Positions 53,639 through 61,874 of a stretch of DNA of 64,000 nt are shown piece after piece. Each line of letters starts with the position of its first letter. Positions within the stretch are counted from its first letter, which is position 1. The position numbers and the translations under genes were made by a program. A model generated the notes under the pieces. The model was not told the origin of the DNA, made no database searches, and saw nothing but the letters and a program-made list of their open reading frames with translations. Origin of the DNA: a virus; IMG/VR virus record IMGVR_UViG_3300034104_005687, positions 62,001 to 126,000 of that record. One strand, 5' to 3'.

Positions 53639-55020
53639 TTTCCCCCGGGGTACACTCCTTGATAGCTTTTGATCCATTCTTGTCCAGTCCAGTAATATTG
53701 TGTACCTGTAGTTATGTTGGTCACATACTGGCTGGCAGATTGTGATGATGCATTGAACACCACACGCCAAAAACCAGATGCCATGTATTCAACTATGTCG
53801 TTGGCTTCGGCTATCAGTGGTCGCCCATTTTCGCCAACCCAGGCCGAAGCTGGCCCAATATTTTCACCGTTGCCAGTAGGTTCAGTCAACAAATACCTGA
53901 CACCAGCTATGGAAGAGTCTTCGGTTCTGGGCCCAGTGGCCTGCGGATTGATAATGGCATCAATGGGCGGCAATGTGTTTTGTGGCACAGTGTCAACGTC
54001 TATGTCTACCAGCAAGAATCTTTCATCGTTGGGATCTACCACAATAGTGCCCACAACTTCTGATTCATCAGGTTGTTCCAGTCTGATTTGACTGATGCCT
54101 GGACGTAGAGCACCGTACAAGCTGATCACAGCAGGCCACATCAAGTTGCTGTCGGGCACAATCACAGTTTCTTGCAAACTGTCGTTGTCAGGCTCTGCAG
54201 CCAGGTACTGTTGCTGCAAACACTGTAGTTTGTTGCCAATCAGCACAGTGGCATAGTTGTAGGGTGTGATTACCTGACGTGTGCCCAGCAACAAATCGTT
54301 GTTGGTAATGGCGTTGATCAAGTCGCCTTGTGCATCGTACATGCTGGCCACAATTCGTTCAACCACGCCCAGTTTCTTGACCCTGGCAGGTGGACTGATC
54401 CAAATTGGCAAATTGAATCTCAGTGTGGCAATGTCAATGGGATTTTCTGTGCCCACAGGGATAGTTCGACTGCTCCAGTTTACACTTTCTAGTTCAACCA
54501 CACTCAAACTGGTCCAGTCAAGAAAGTTGTCAGTGCTTTGTATTTCCAAACTGGGATTGAACAAGGTCAGTATTTGTTCCACCAACTGTAACTTTTGATT
54601 GGTGTTGCTGGTCCAAACATCCAGGTTCAAGGTCAGCGCATACGGCACAGGCATCAGACGTTCTATGGTAAACGCATTGCCTTGAGTGGTTTCATAAGTT
54701 TCAGTTTCGGTATCGTAGGTACGTTGGCGCACATTGACCTTGCTTACAAAGTAAGGTTCTTGCATTCTGGGACGATCATAGTTCAGTGCCGCAATGTAAA
54801 ATGTCATCAGTGGAGTAGATGGCAAACTGCTGGCTGAGTTTTCTTGCAGTATGGTCTGTGCCTGACGACTAGAATCTCCGTAGCGGATGGGCACACGCAA
54901 CAGTGCGGCAGCATTGGGATCAGCGTCGTCGCGTCCGTATTCAATTTGGAACCCTGAAAAGATTCGTGTAAACTGTAACAGGAATCGACGTATTTGTTCG
55001 TCATAAAAATAACTTTGAAT
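53620..55020 (-). CDS. 15: Tail sheath stabiliser gp15, probable AUU start
   Basis: The frame reads YFYDEQIRRFLLQFTRIFSG near its start and then ALLRVPIRYGDSSRQ, matching T4 gp15 YFYNSSFRRYATLMGDLFSN and FIRVPITYASKE. Starting at the first in-frame GTG (54900) would discard this conserved 40-residue N-terminus. The only sensible start is ATT at 55018-55020, seven bases after a full AAGGAG (55028-55033) that overlaps the gp14 stop; it gives xQSYFYDEQ against T4 MFGYFYNSS with no gap. Length 466 against 272 in T4, due to a C-terminal extension ending GKWRLVL. gp15 forms the terminal hexamer of the tail. Confidence 0.78.
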   Translation of the reverse strand: MQSYFYDEQIRRFLLQFTRIFSGFQIEYGRDDADPNAAALLRVPIRYGDSSRQAQTILQENSASSLPSTPLMTFYIAALNYDRPRMQEPYFVSKVNVRQRTYDTETETYETTQGNAFTIERLMPVPYALTLNLDVWTSNTNQKLQLVEQILTLFNPSLEIQSTDNFLDWTSLSVVELESVNWSSRTIPVGTENPIDIATLRFNLPIWISPPARVKKLGVVERIVASMYDAQGDLINAITNNDLLLGTRQVITPYNYATVLIGNKLQCLQQQYLAAEPDNDSLQETVIVPDSNLMWPAVISLYGALRPGISQIRLEQPDESEVVGTIVVDPNDERFLLVDIDVDTVPQNTLPPIDAIINPQATGPRTEDSSIAGVRYLLTEPTGNGENIGPASAWVGENGRPLIAEANDIVEYMASGFWRVVFNASSQSASQYVTNITTGTQYYWTGQEWIKSYQGVYPGGKWRLVL

Positions 55021-55031
55021 TTTGATTCTCC

Positions 55032-56342
55032 TTAACCGCCGTTGTCGGCGCGAGGTTTAAGAATTTCACTGAGACTCTGACGACTTGGAATAGCGCCTCG
55101 GTCTGTGGTGTTGACTGTGGTGTCGTTGTTGACAAAACTACTACGCAGTGTTTTGTTGTCTGGGCCGTTGTTGAGATCAGTGCGAACCTTGTCTTCAATC
55201 TTGATCCAACGTGCTCCGTCATAACGGAACAGTCTATTGGGCCTGTAATCCAGCCGTAAGCAGTAGTCGCCGGCCACAGGACTGAGTGGAAAACTCACAC
55301 CAGGAGTAACAGGCAATCCATTGGGTGCAATACCATCGCCGGTGAGATAACCCACAGTGTACCCGTCACTTTTGGGAGTAACGTTCATGCCGCCTTGTGT
55401 GCCGTCTACTGTGGTTGTATTATCTGCTGTGAGCCCTTCAGGATTAGCAGGCTGCAGCTCATTGGTAGGCAAAATATAAAACTTTGTGGGATCATAGCCT
55501 GACAACGGAACCTCAACGTCGGCCTGGACCAAGATAGCATCGTTGATTTCGTAGTCTTTCTGTCTGGTGCCTTGTATATCACTGATGGTGTCAGGAGTGT
55601 ACACAGTCCAAAAGTTGGTATTGGTTATGTTTGTGCCAGCAGGTACGTTCTGAGTGGCCTGATAATACACATCGCCATAGTTGACCACAGTGCCAGTGGG
55701 ATAAAAGTTTCCGTTGTCCCAGATGTTTTCTTGCACCATTGGCTTGTCTGTGATTGAATTGTATTCTTGTGCGTCTGTGAGCGGGGTGGCTTTGACACGC
55801 CACAAGTGAGGCAACCATGTTTGACTAAATCCCTCGCTGGCAAAAGCAGCGTCTTGTATCACATAATACTTGGGCAAAGCTCGCGGCAAGTTAGGATTCA
55901 GCGGATGAAAATCTCGCAGGTTGGGCAGTTCCAGCACATCGCCGGTCATGAGTTTTCGGCCAAACGTGTCTATCATGTCGTTGTAGTGAAACGTGATAAA
56001 CAGGGTATCATTGTTCAAAAACAAGCCAAACTGTGTTAGGTCAAAGTCCACATCTTGTTGATTGTATACTCCTCGCATGACATAGATGTCAGGAGCGTAC
56101 ACACGATCCCGGTTTTCCAGCAACAGCAAGTCCTGTATGTTCAGTGGATTCAGTTCGTCGTACACTGGCTGGGTGGCGTCTGCGTTGCCCGAAAATGCCG
56201 AATCCTCACCGCCAGTTTGTGGTCCTAGATATTTGTGAACATACATATCTGCCCCGCCAACAGTGTACATTTCGGAGATAGTGCGATCCAAAAACTGGTA
56301 ATCTCGGGTTCGATTGGGACGGTATAGGCTTAGGCGTGGCAT
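55032..56342 (-). CDS. 14: Neck protein gp14
   Basis: 436 residues from the ATG at 56342 (MPRLSLYRPNR); the frame extends to 56399 but a late promoter occupies that upstream stretch. Matching T4 gp14 features in order: ENRDRVYAPDIYVMRG, then FGLFLNNDTLFITFHYNDMI, GDVLELPNLRDFHPLN and a VIQDAAFASEG...LPHLWRVK strand. T4 gp14 has 256 residues; this one has a long C-terminal region with YDGARWIKIED resembling the end of gp15. With gp13 and gp15 it joins head to tail. Confidence 0.75.
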   Translation of the reverse strand: MPRLSLYRPNRTRDYQFLDRTISEMYTVGGADMYVHKYLGPQTGGEDSAFSGNADATQPVYDELNPLNIQDLLLLENRDRVYAPDIYVMRGVYNQQDVDFDLTQFGLFLNNDTLFITFHYNDMIDTFGRKLMTGDVLELPNLRDFHPLNPNLPRALPKYYVIQDAAFASEGFSQTWLPHLWRVKATPLTDAQEYNSITDKPMVQENIWDNGNFYPTGTVVNYGDVYYQATQNVPAGTNITNTNFWTVYTPDTISDIQGTRQKDYEINDAILVQADVEVPLSGYDPTKFYILPTNELQPANPEGLTADNTTTVDGTQGGMNVTPKSDGYTVGYLTGDGIAPNGLPVTPGVSFPLSPVAGDYCLRLDYRPNRLFRYDGARWIKIEDKVRTDLNNGPDNKTLRSSFVNNDTTVNTTDRGAIPSRQSLSEILKPRADNGG

Positions 56343-56347
56343 GTTGT

Positions 56348-56355
56348 TATTTATA
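56348..56355 (-). promoter_or_regulatory. Late promoter (TATAAATA) for gp14-gp15
   Basis: A perfect T4 late box. T4 geometry puts transcription start at 56342, exactly the A of the gp14 ATG; no ribosome site fits between. Confidence 0.7.
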
Positions 56356-56364
56356 GTATTTTGG

Positions 56365-56393
56365 TTGACTGGATATTCCCAAACTGCTATAAT
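56365..56393 (+). promoter_or_regulatory. Sigma-70 early promoter (TTGACT-N17-TATAAT)
   Basis: Near-consensus with an extended -10 (TGCTATAAT). Predicted start near 56400, leader about 21 nt with AAGGAG before the ATG at 56421. The late gp14 promoter lies immediately to the left in the opposite direction. Confidence 0.8.
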
Positions 56394-56420
56394 TAGCACT
56401 TAACTACACAAGGAGCCACA

Positions 56421-56666
56421 ATGCTAACAGATGTACAAAGCGCACAAATTAATAGTACTGAAGTATACACTTTAGATTATGAGGCAGAAGCTCTTCAAAG
56501 TTGCGAGGACTTAACAGACGAGCTAGAGGTACGTGCAACCAATGTTATTTTGGAGCAGACAAAGTGGGACGCTCGCGAGGATCTGGGCGGTATCACAGTT
56601 TACTTCCGAGATAGTACTTTAGTAGCATTCTACGATTACGAGCAGTTTCGCGGTACTGTGTTCTAA
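56421..56666 (+). CDS. Small acidic early protein, unknown
   Basis: 81 residues, rich in Glu, Asp and aromatic residues (VYTLDYEAEALQSCEDLTDE; GGITVYFRDSTLVAFYDYEQ). It has its own near-consensus early promoter and a good ribosome site. Small acidic phage early proteins often bind host proteins, but nothing in the sequence identifies a partner. I do not recognise the family. Followed by a perfect inverted repeat carrying the next promoter. Confidence 0.7.
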   Translation: MLTDVQSAQINSTEVYTLDYEAEALQSCEDLTDELEVRATNVILEQTKWDAREDLGGITVYFRDSTLVAFYDYEQFRGTVF

Positions 56667-56676
56667 AAACAACACC

Positions 56677-56713
56677 AGCAAAGATTGACATCAAAATCAA
56701 TCTTTGCTATAAT
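56677..56713 (+). promoter_or_regulatory. Consensus early promoter with 12-bp palindrome in the spacer
   Basis: TTGACA (56685-56690), 17-nt spacer, TATAAT (56708-56713), preceded by TGC. AGCAAAGATTGA (56677-56688) and TCAATCTTTGCT (56697-56708) are perfect inverted repeats around eight bases, spanning the -35 and abutting the -10. No T run follows, so an operator seems likelier than a terminator. Confidence 0.8.
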
Positions 56714-56741
56714 ACATGCTTAACCACTCTAGGAGTATGTT

Positions 56742-57029
56742 ATGAAAGCCGCTAACTTTGTTGCAAAATACACAGGTCCAAAAGGCAAGGGCTTTATACA
56801 GTCCTATGACAAAGTAAAAGCTACGGAAAAATGGGTGGAGTATGCATTGGACATTGTGGACATGAGCCGTATAATAATGTCTGCAGACTTTGACACTAAA
56901 TGGCGCCTGGCAGAGGCACTGGAAGTGGCAGAGCGCAAAAAAGCCTGGATGTACAAGCACAAGAATTTTGATGTTAAACGTGCCGCCAAACTTTTTGACG
57001 CTGTAAAACACTTGCCCAAGACTAAGTAA
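56742..57029 (+). CDS. Small basic early protein, unknown
   Basis: 95 residues, Lys/Ala-rich and helical (VAKYTGPKGKGFIQSYDKVK; AEALEVAERKKAWMYKHKNF). Driven by a consensus sigma-70 promoter with an operator-like palindrome; ribosome site TAGGAG precedes the ATG at 56742. Possibly a nucleic-acid-binding or host-takeover protein, but that is guesswork from its charge. The next gene begins ten bases after its stop and is probably co-transcribed. Confidence 0.7.
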   Translation: MKAANFVAKYTGPKGKGFIQSYDKVKATEKWVEYALDIVDMSRIIMSADFDTKWRLAEALEVAERKKAWMYKHKNFDVKRAAKLFDAVKHLPKTK

Positions 57030-57038
57030 GGAACAATT

Positions 57039-58175
57039 ATGATTGCAACCAAACCCGTCAAGCCATTGAACCCTCGTAGTGCTGATACCAATGCCATGGG
57101 CATGGAACCCACTTGGAAAACACAACCCACCGACAATCGCATCAGTGCCTTTAGTCATGCTTTCTCGTGGTACAACTATTTCTACGGCAAAAAAGATGCT
57201 CGCGAGATGATTGTAAACTATTTAGAATTGCATGGTCGCAAAGCAGACGTTCGTACACTCAAACGCATTCCAGACAGCTCTATCCGATTGACCACAGGCT
57301 GGCTGTGCCGCATGAGCATGGTGGGACTAGAACTCACGGATTCGGAGCAGATCAAATTGGATAACTTGCTAGCAGAGATATTGGAATCCAAACAAGATGA
57401 AGTCTTAGAGGAAGTGGTAGTTGAGGACACAGTACCAAAAATCACTATCCAGGACCGACTGCGTGAAAAAGTGTCTGAGTGTGCTGGCGAGTTAGATGGC
57501 TTGTTTGATGACTTTGTTGCGTCAGGTGCCAAACTCAGTGCTGATTACAAACCCGTGGCGCTGATGCGTTCAATGAACATTGCACCACAAATGGTAAACG
57601 ACATCCGTCAAATTTGGACCCGTAAACTCACAGAGTTTGATGAGGCAGTAACAGGCAAAGATGCAGACTTGGTTCAAGGCTATAACTACCTGAGCAAGGT
57701 GCAGTTACGGAACTGTGTAAAGTTCTGCGAGCTTGTGATTTCTGACTGCGGCGCCTATGTGCAGATCAAAAAGGTCGAGCGCAAGCCAAGAGCAGTCAAA
57801 GCAGTGAGTCCAGAAAAACGTGCCGCAAAGTTCAAACATATCACAGAGTTTGCAGAGCTCAAGCTCAAAGGATTGCCGGCTGCAAGTCTTGTGGACAAGT
57901 CTGAGGCCTGGTTGTACGATACCAAAAAACGCAAGCTGATCCATATTGTTGCTGACAGCCATGCGCAAGCATTTACTGTAAAGAGCAATGCTATTATTGG
58001 ATTTAGCACAGTAGAAAGTCAGCAAAAAACTCTGCGTAAGCCAGCAGACGTGCTCAAAGCCATGAATGCCGCAGGCAAACCAGCTGCCAGAAAGATCTAC
58101 AAGGACTTGACCACCACAGAAACACCGTTCAACGGCCGCGGTACAGAGAATTTGATCATTCTCAAAAGCTGGTAA
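57039..58175 (+). CDS. Unknown protein, early unit
   Basis: 378 residues. It looks mostly alpha-helical: an N-terminal FSHAFSWYNYFYGKKDAREM, an acidic Glu/Val stretch near residue 120-135 (EVLEEVVVEDTVPK), a central helical region (KVQLRNCVKFCELVISDCGA) and a basic C-terminal domain beginning RKPRAVKAVSPEKRAAKFKH and ending RGTENLIILKSW. I do not recognise a domain; large helical proteins of this type are found in T4-like phages of aquatic bacteria. AAGGA ribosome site before 57039. The stop codon TAA lies inside a late promoter for the next gene. Confidence 0.7.
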   Translation: MIATKPVKPLNPRSADTNAMGMEPTWKTQPTDNRISAFSHAFSWYNYFYGKKDAREMIVNYLELHGRKADVRTLKRIPDSSIRLTTGWLCRMSMVGLELTDSEQIKLDNLLAEILESKQDEVLEEVVVEDTVPKITIQDRLREKVSECAGELDGLFDDFVASGAKLSADYKPVALMRSMNIAPQMVNDIRQIWTRKLTEFDEAVTGKDADLVQGYNYLSKVQLRNCVKFCELVISDCGAYVQIKKVERKPRAVKAVSPEKRAAKFKHITEFAELKLKGLPAASLVDKSEAWLYDTKKRKLIHIVADSHAQAFTVKSNAIIGFSTVESQQKTLRKPADVLKAMNAAGKPAARKIYKDLTTTETPFNGRGTENLIILKSW

Positions 58176-58178
58176 ATA
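58171..58178 (+). promoter_or_regulatory. Late promoter (GGTAAATA), start falls on ATG
   Basis: Contains the stop codon of the preceding gene. Predicted transcription start is 58184, exactly the A of the next ATG. Confidence 0.55.
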
Positions 58179-58183
58179 CCTGC

Positions 58184-59152
58184 ATGACCATGCTGCTCAT
58201 TGACGAGAATCCAGACGATCCTCGTCGCCTTGTACACAATGTTGAATTTTACATCACAAATGTCTGTAACTTGAATTGTTTCAATTGCAATCGTTTCAAC
58301 AATCACGAGTTCAAAGGATACCAAAAGTGGAGCGACTATCAAAGTATCTACGAAAAATGGGCTCAGCACATAAAGCTACAACGAGTTACTATCCTTGGCG
58401 GCGAGCCTTTGTTGAATCCAACAATTCTAGATTGGATTGATGGTATCAATCGACTGTGGAATGTTTCAACACAGATTCTGACCAATGGCACCCGCTTAAA
58501 CAGCGTCAAAGGGTTGTACAATCGATTGGTCAACCCAGTCAACCCCAACAAGCTTGGGATCAAAAATTGGATAGGTGTAAGTTTGCACAATCGCAATGAC
58601 CTTGATCGTTGTTTTGATGAAGTAAAGAAATTTTTACACGGTGACGTTAGGTACTATCATCACAGTGACCCAGCCAATGTTAATAACGCAATGACCTTTG
58701 GTGCTACACATGCATTCGTTGACAGCAATGACGTGAGGATACCAATTTGGGAGTATGATAGTTTTTATCGTGCCTCGGTGTACTTGAACGCCAACGGAAA
58801 ATTTACACTGCACAACAGTGATCCTGAATTGGCGCACAAAGGCTGCGGTTTTGCCATGTTTAAATGTTATCATTTTATACATGGTGCATTGTATAAATGC
58901 GGGCCAGTGGCATTGTTTCCTGAGTTTGATGCCCAACACCAGCTTGACATATCCGACCAAGATCGACACTTGATCAACAGTTATAAGCCGTTGCAGGTTG
59001 ATGAGTATGTTGAACGTGGTGCCACGTTCCTTCACAAAATTGATCAAACAATTCCGCAGTGTAAATTTTGCCCTGAATTCATGCACGATGAAAAAAACAC
59101 TGCAATATTTGCCACACTAAAAAAAGCAGGTAGCACCAGTGGATTTGAATAA
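58184..59152 (+). CDS. Radical SAM protein
   Basis: 322 residues. The cluster motif CNLNCFNC gives cysteines at 28, 32 and 35; VTILGGEPLLNP is the GGEP SAM-binding strand and QILTNGTRL a core strand. C-terminal cysteines (CGFAMFKC, YKCGPVA, CKFCPEF) could bind a second cluster as in SPASM proteins. It overlaps the SGNH gene (stop/start at 59152) to form a two-gene unit, so the pair may act together on one substrate. No close similarity to the 10218 radical SAM protein beyond family motifs. Confidence 0.85.
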   Translation: MTMLLIDENPDDPRRLVHNVEFYITNVCNLNCFNCNRFNNHEFKGYQKWSDYQSIYEKWAQHIKLQRVTILGGEPLLNPTILDWIDGINRLWNVSTQILTNGTRLNSVKGLYNRLVNPVNPNKLGIKNWIGVSLHNRNDLDRCFDEVKKFLHGDVRYYHHSDPANVNNAMTFGATHAFVDSNDVRIPIWEYDSFYRASVYLNANGKFTLHNSDPELAHKGCGFAMFKCYHFIHGALYKCGPVALFPEFDAQHQLDISDQDRHLINSYKPLQVDEYVERGATFLHKIDQTIPQCKFCPEFMHDEKNTAIFATLKKAGSTSGFE

Positions 59153-59817
59153 TGACACAGGTATTGGTAACCTTTGGAGACAGTTGGCCTCAAGGAGTTG
59201 AATTAGAACCAAACGTTCCTCGTTATGGGGAAATACTGTGCCAGCAGTTGGGGTTTGACCAGTTTTATAACTACGGACAAGGCGGTACCAGCAACGAGCA
59301 CATGATTTTGCAGTTACAAAATTACTTGCAACAGCAATGGGACCCGGATCACCGTGTTGTTGCTGTGTTTTTTCTAACCAATCCCCACCGTACATTTTAT
59401 TTTCCAACAGACGCTGGATTCAACATTCACGGTCCCGAAAGGCAAAATTGGAACAAAGAAGCCAGGGAAGTTTTTGCAAAAAATTATTTACATTTTTATT
59501 CTGACGATGTTGCTGTCATGAGAAACAGTCTTGCAATAACAGCACTGCAACAGTGGTGTAAACTGCACAACATCAGCGATTACTATTTCTCAGGATGGGT
59601 AAAATATACTCACTGGCTGCCCATGGTTGATACTGATAAAATTTGGGCCGGCGGGCAGGAAACAGCCGGCGATTGGTTTGGTGCATCGGCGCACAACGGC
59701 GAGCACCTGATCAATATTGAAAACAACCCTTACATACGTCCTAATTTTGCACATCCTAATCAGTTGGGGCACGAATTAATTGCCAACAAGCTAGCACATT
59801 GGATACGCAATAAATAA
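59152..59817 (+). CDS. SGNH-like hydrolase
   Basis: 221 residues. Nucleophile motif FGDSWPQG (residues 8-15), a GQGGTSNEH block, an FLTNPHRTFYF strand near 80, and HPNQLGHE at the end giving the catalytic-type His. This is the clearest SGNH protein in the window. Overlaps the radical SAM gene by one base. Such enzymes deacylate or acylate sugars and lipids; a role in trimming or modifying glycans is plausible but not shown. It ends within a late promoter that serves gp13. Confidence 0.75.
   Translation: MTQVLVTFGDSWPQGVELEPNVPRYGEILCQQLGFDQFYNYGQGGTSNEHMILQLQNYLQQQWDPDHRVVAVFFLTNPHRTFYFPTDAGFNIHGPERQNWNKEAREVFAKNYLHFYSDDVAVMRNSLAITALQQWCKLHNISDYYFSGWVKYTHWLPMVDTDKIWAGGQETAGDWFGASAHNGEHLINIENNPYIRPNFAHPNQLGHELIANKLAHWIRNK
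59809..59816 (+). promoter_or_regulatory. Late promoter (AATAAATA) for gp13
   Basis: Overlaps the SGNH stop codon (59815-59817). Predicted start near 59822; leader about 14 nt with AAGG before the ATG at 59836. Confidence 0.6.
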
Positions 59818-59835
59818 CAGCACAAGGTAAATCCA

Positions 59836-60603
59836 ATGGAACAGCAACAAGATACCCTAACTACTCTAAAACAAAATCTTATTGATTATGTACAACTTCA
59901 GCTGGGCTCGCAAATTGTTGACATTGAGCTAGATCCCGAACACTACGAAGCCGCTTATCAAAAAACAATTGGCACATACCGTCAACGTGCACAAAATGCC
60001 TATGAAGAAAGCTATATCTTCATGCGATTGGTCAAGGATGAAAACATCTATCAGTTGCCGCAAGAAGTTATCAGTGTACGGCAAATTTTTCGAAGAACTT
60101 TTGGCGATGCCACTGGTCCTTATGCATCTAACTTTGACCCGTTTAGCCAGGCCAGTTTGAACGTTTATTTGATGAACTTCAACGTGGCAGGTGGACTTGC
60201 TACCTATGATTTCTACAGTCAGTATGTTGAACTTGCAGCACGTATGTTTGGCGGCTACATGAACTACACATACAATCCAGTGACCAAAAAACTACAGCTG
60301 ATCCGTGACCCCAAAGCCACTGGCGAAGCTGTGTTGATTTGGACCTACAACCTCAAGCCTGAAATTACCTTGCTCAGTGACTATCAGATCCAGCAATGGA
60401 TCAAGGACTACATGGTGGCCAACGCCAAATTGATCATTGGTGAAGCTCGTGAAAAGTTTGCCAGCATTGCTGGTCCACAAGGTGGAACCAGTCTCAATGG
60501 TGCAGCCATGAAATCAGAAGGCCAAGCGGCCATAGACAAACTGCTGGAAGATCTCAAAAACTATGTAGACGGGAGCCAGCCACTTACTTGGGTAATTGGC
60601 TGA
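59836..60603 (+). CDS. 13: Neck/head-completion protein gp13
   Basis: 255 residues (T4 gp13: 309). The N-terminal DYVQLQLGSQIVDIELDPEH followed by YEAAYQKTIGTYRQRAQNAY matches the pattern of gp13, in which a short helix, a beta element with DI(E/N)(L/V)D and a helix (ALxYY-like) precede the rest. ENIYQLPQEVISVRQIFRR follows, with an Asn-Tyr/Trp middle and KPEITLLSDYQIQQWIKDYM. gp13 with gp14 seals the portal after packaging. gp14 is 3.5 kb away on the other strand, unlike T4 where they adjoin. Confidence 0.75.
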   Translation: MEQQQDTLTTLKQNLIDYVQLQLGSQIVDIELDPEHYEAAYQKTIGTYRQRAQNAYEESYIFMRLVKDENIYQLPQEVISVRQIFRRTFGDATGPYASNFDPFSQASLNVYLMNFNVAGGLATYDFYSQYVELAARMFGGYMNYTYNPVTKKLQLIRDPKATGEAVLIWTYNLKPEITLLSDYQIQQWIKDYMVANAKLIIGEAREKFASIAGPQGGTSLNGAAMKSEGQAAIDKLLEDLKNYVDGSQPLTWVIG

Positions 60604-61331
60604 TGAGCAAAACACTGCTGGTAGGTTGCAGTTTTGTGGACAGATTGAATTATAGACTAAACAATGACGACTATCATGTTGACTCTAAAAAATATCAAGT
60701 GCTGTCGTCACCAGGGTCAGGTAACCAGGCTATAGCAGCTAGAACAATCTATCAACTCAGTCAAGACACCTACGATAAAGTAGTTGTGGTGTGGTCTGGC
60801 ATTAACCGCCTGGATTTCCCTATCAGCCAAGAACTACACAAAACTTATCCTCCCAATGGCAAAGATTCTTGGGCAGCAAGTTGCCCAGTGGGCAGCATGT
60901 CCTGGTATCATTCAGGCGGCATCTGTGGGTCAGGCACAAGCGAGTCAGGCACCCCAGAGTCCTTGAGACAATTTTTTCGTACCCAGTATCTAGGCGCAGA
61001 ATCAGGCAGCACTTACCTAACAGAAATGACACTGTTGAGCATAATTTCGTGCCAGGCTGTGTTGGAAAAATCAGGTGTACCTTATCAAATGGCATTTATA
61101 TACGATACTCAGCGCAGTATTCCTCAAGAAACTGAAGAACATTCGCATGGAATTATGGATACCGCATCACCGTTGTACTCCATGGTTGACTGGAAAAAAT
61201 TTACCAGATTTGACGCTCCTTATGAATGGGCCAAACAACACAACCGGTTGGAAACTGATGGTTATCATCCTACTCGAAATGCCATGATTGACTGGCTCAA
61301 GTTAGCCATGAACATTGACCTTCAGTCATAA
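60603..61331 (+). CDS. SGNH-like protein, third copy
   Basis: 242 residues from the ATG at 60603, sharing bases with the gp13 stop (TGATG). Contains GCSFVDRL (residues 8-15), GSGNQAIAARTIYQ and VVVWSGINRLDFP, then near the end DGYHPTRNAM, consistent with SGNH blocks I-III and V. About 20 residues longer than the 59152 protein; the two are clearly diverged. It may decorate or process a virion component, given its coupling to a neck gene. Confidence 0.68.
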   Translation: MSKTLLVGCSFVDRLNYRLNNDDYHVDSKKYQVLSSPGSGNQAIAARTIYQLSQDTYDKVVVVWSGINRLDFPISQELHKTYPPNGKDSWAASCPVGSMSWYHSGGICGSGTSESGTPESLRQFFRTQYLGAESGSTYLTEMTLLSIISCQAVLEKSGVPYQMAFIYDTQRSIPQETEEHSHGIMDTASPLYSMVDWKKFTRFDAPYEWAKQHNRLETDGYHPTRNAMIDWLKLAMNIDLQS

Positions 61332-61343
61332 ACATGCTATAAT
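61315..61343 (+). promoter_or_regulatory. Sigma-70 early promoter (TTGACC-N17-TATAAT), leaderless
   Basis: TTGACC 61315-61320, 17-nt spacer, TATAAT 61338-61343 with upstream TGC. Predicted start is 61350, the A of the next ATG. CATGC (61333-61337) and GCATG (61348-61352) form an inverted repeat around the -10. Confidence 0.72.
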
Positions 61344-61349
61344 CAGTGC

Positions 61350-61874
61350 ATGGCTGATTTAATGATTGATCTCGAAGGACTGGCAACTGGTCCCAACACC
61401 TGTATTCTAACCATTGCTGCCCAGAGCTTTGATCCCTTTGACACAGGGTATTATGAGCAATCTTACTATGCCCGAATCACACTGGAAAGTCAAGAAACAC
61501 GGGACATTGATCAAGGCACAATTGAGTGGTGGGCCACCCAGCCAGATCACGCACGTGAAGAAGCGTTTGGTGAACAGCACCGTGTGCCCTTGGATCAAGC
61601 ACTGGACGAGCTAGGCCGGTTGATTTGGCACTCCAACAGAATCTGGGCACAAGGTCCCACATACGACATGAATATCCTGGAACATGCCTACAAGAGCTAT
61701 CACAAGCCCTTGCCCTGGAAGTACTACATGGTCAGGGACAGTCGTACAGTGTTCAGCCTGTGGCCTGATCAACCCATGCCACCCACTAGCCATCATGCCC
61801 TAGAGGATTGCCGCAGACAGATTGGCATGCTGCAACGCACTCTACAACACCTCAACGTGACTTCACTCAAATGA
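61350..61874 (+). CDS. dexA: 3'-5' exonuclease, DexA-like
   Basis: 174 residues of DEDD type: MIDLEGLATGPNTCILTIAA holds the DxE of Exo I (Asp7, Glu9), GTIEWWATQPDHA parallels STIEWWKNQSPEA of T4 DexA, IWAQGPTYDMNIL is Exo II, and HHALEDCRRQI provides the final His and Asp. T4 DexA has 227 residues; this one lacks some central sequence. Probably degrades host DNA or acts on nucleic-acid ends. Expressed from an early promoter and overlaps the dNMP kinase start by four bases. Confidence 0.83.
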   Translation: MADLMIDLEGLATGPNTCILTIAAQSFDPFDTGYYEQSYYARITLESQETRDIDQGTIEWWATQPDHAREEAFGEQHRVPLDQALDELGRLIWHSNRIWAQGPTYDMNILEHAYKSYHKPLPWKYYMVRDSRTVFSLWPDQPMPPTSHHALEDCRRQIGMLQRTLQHLNVTSLK

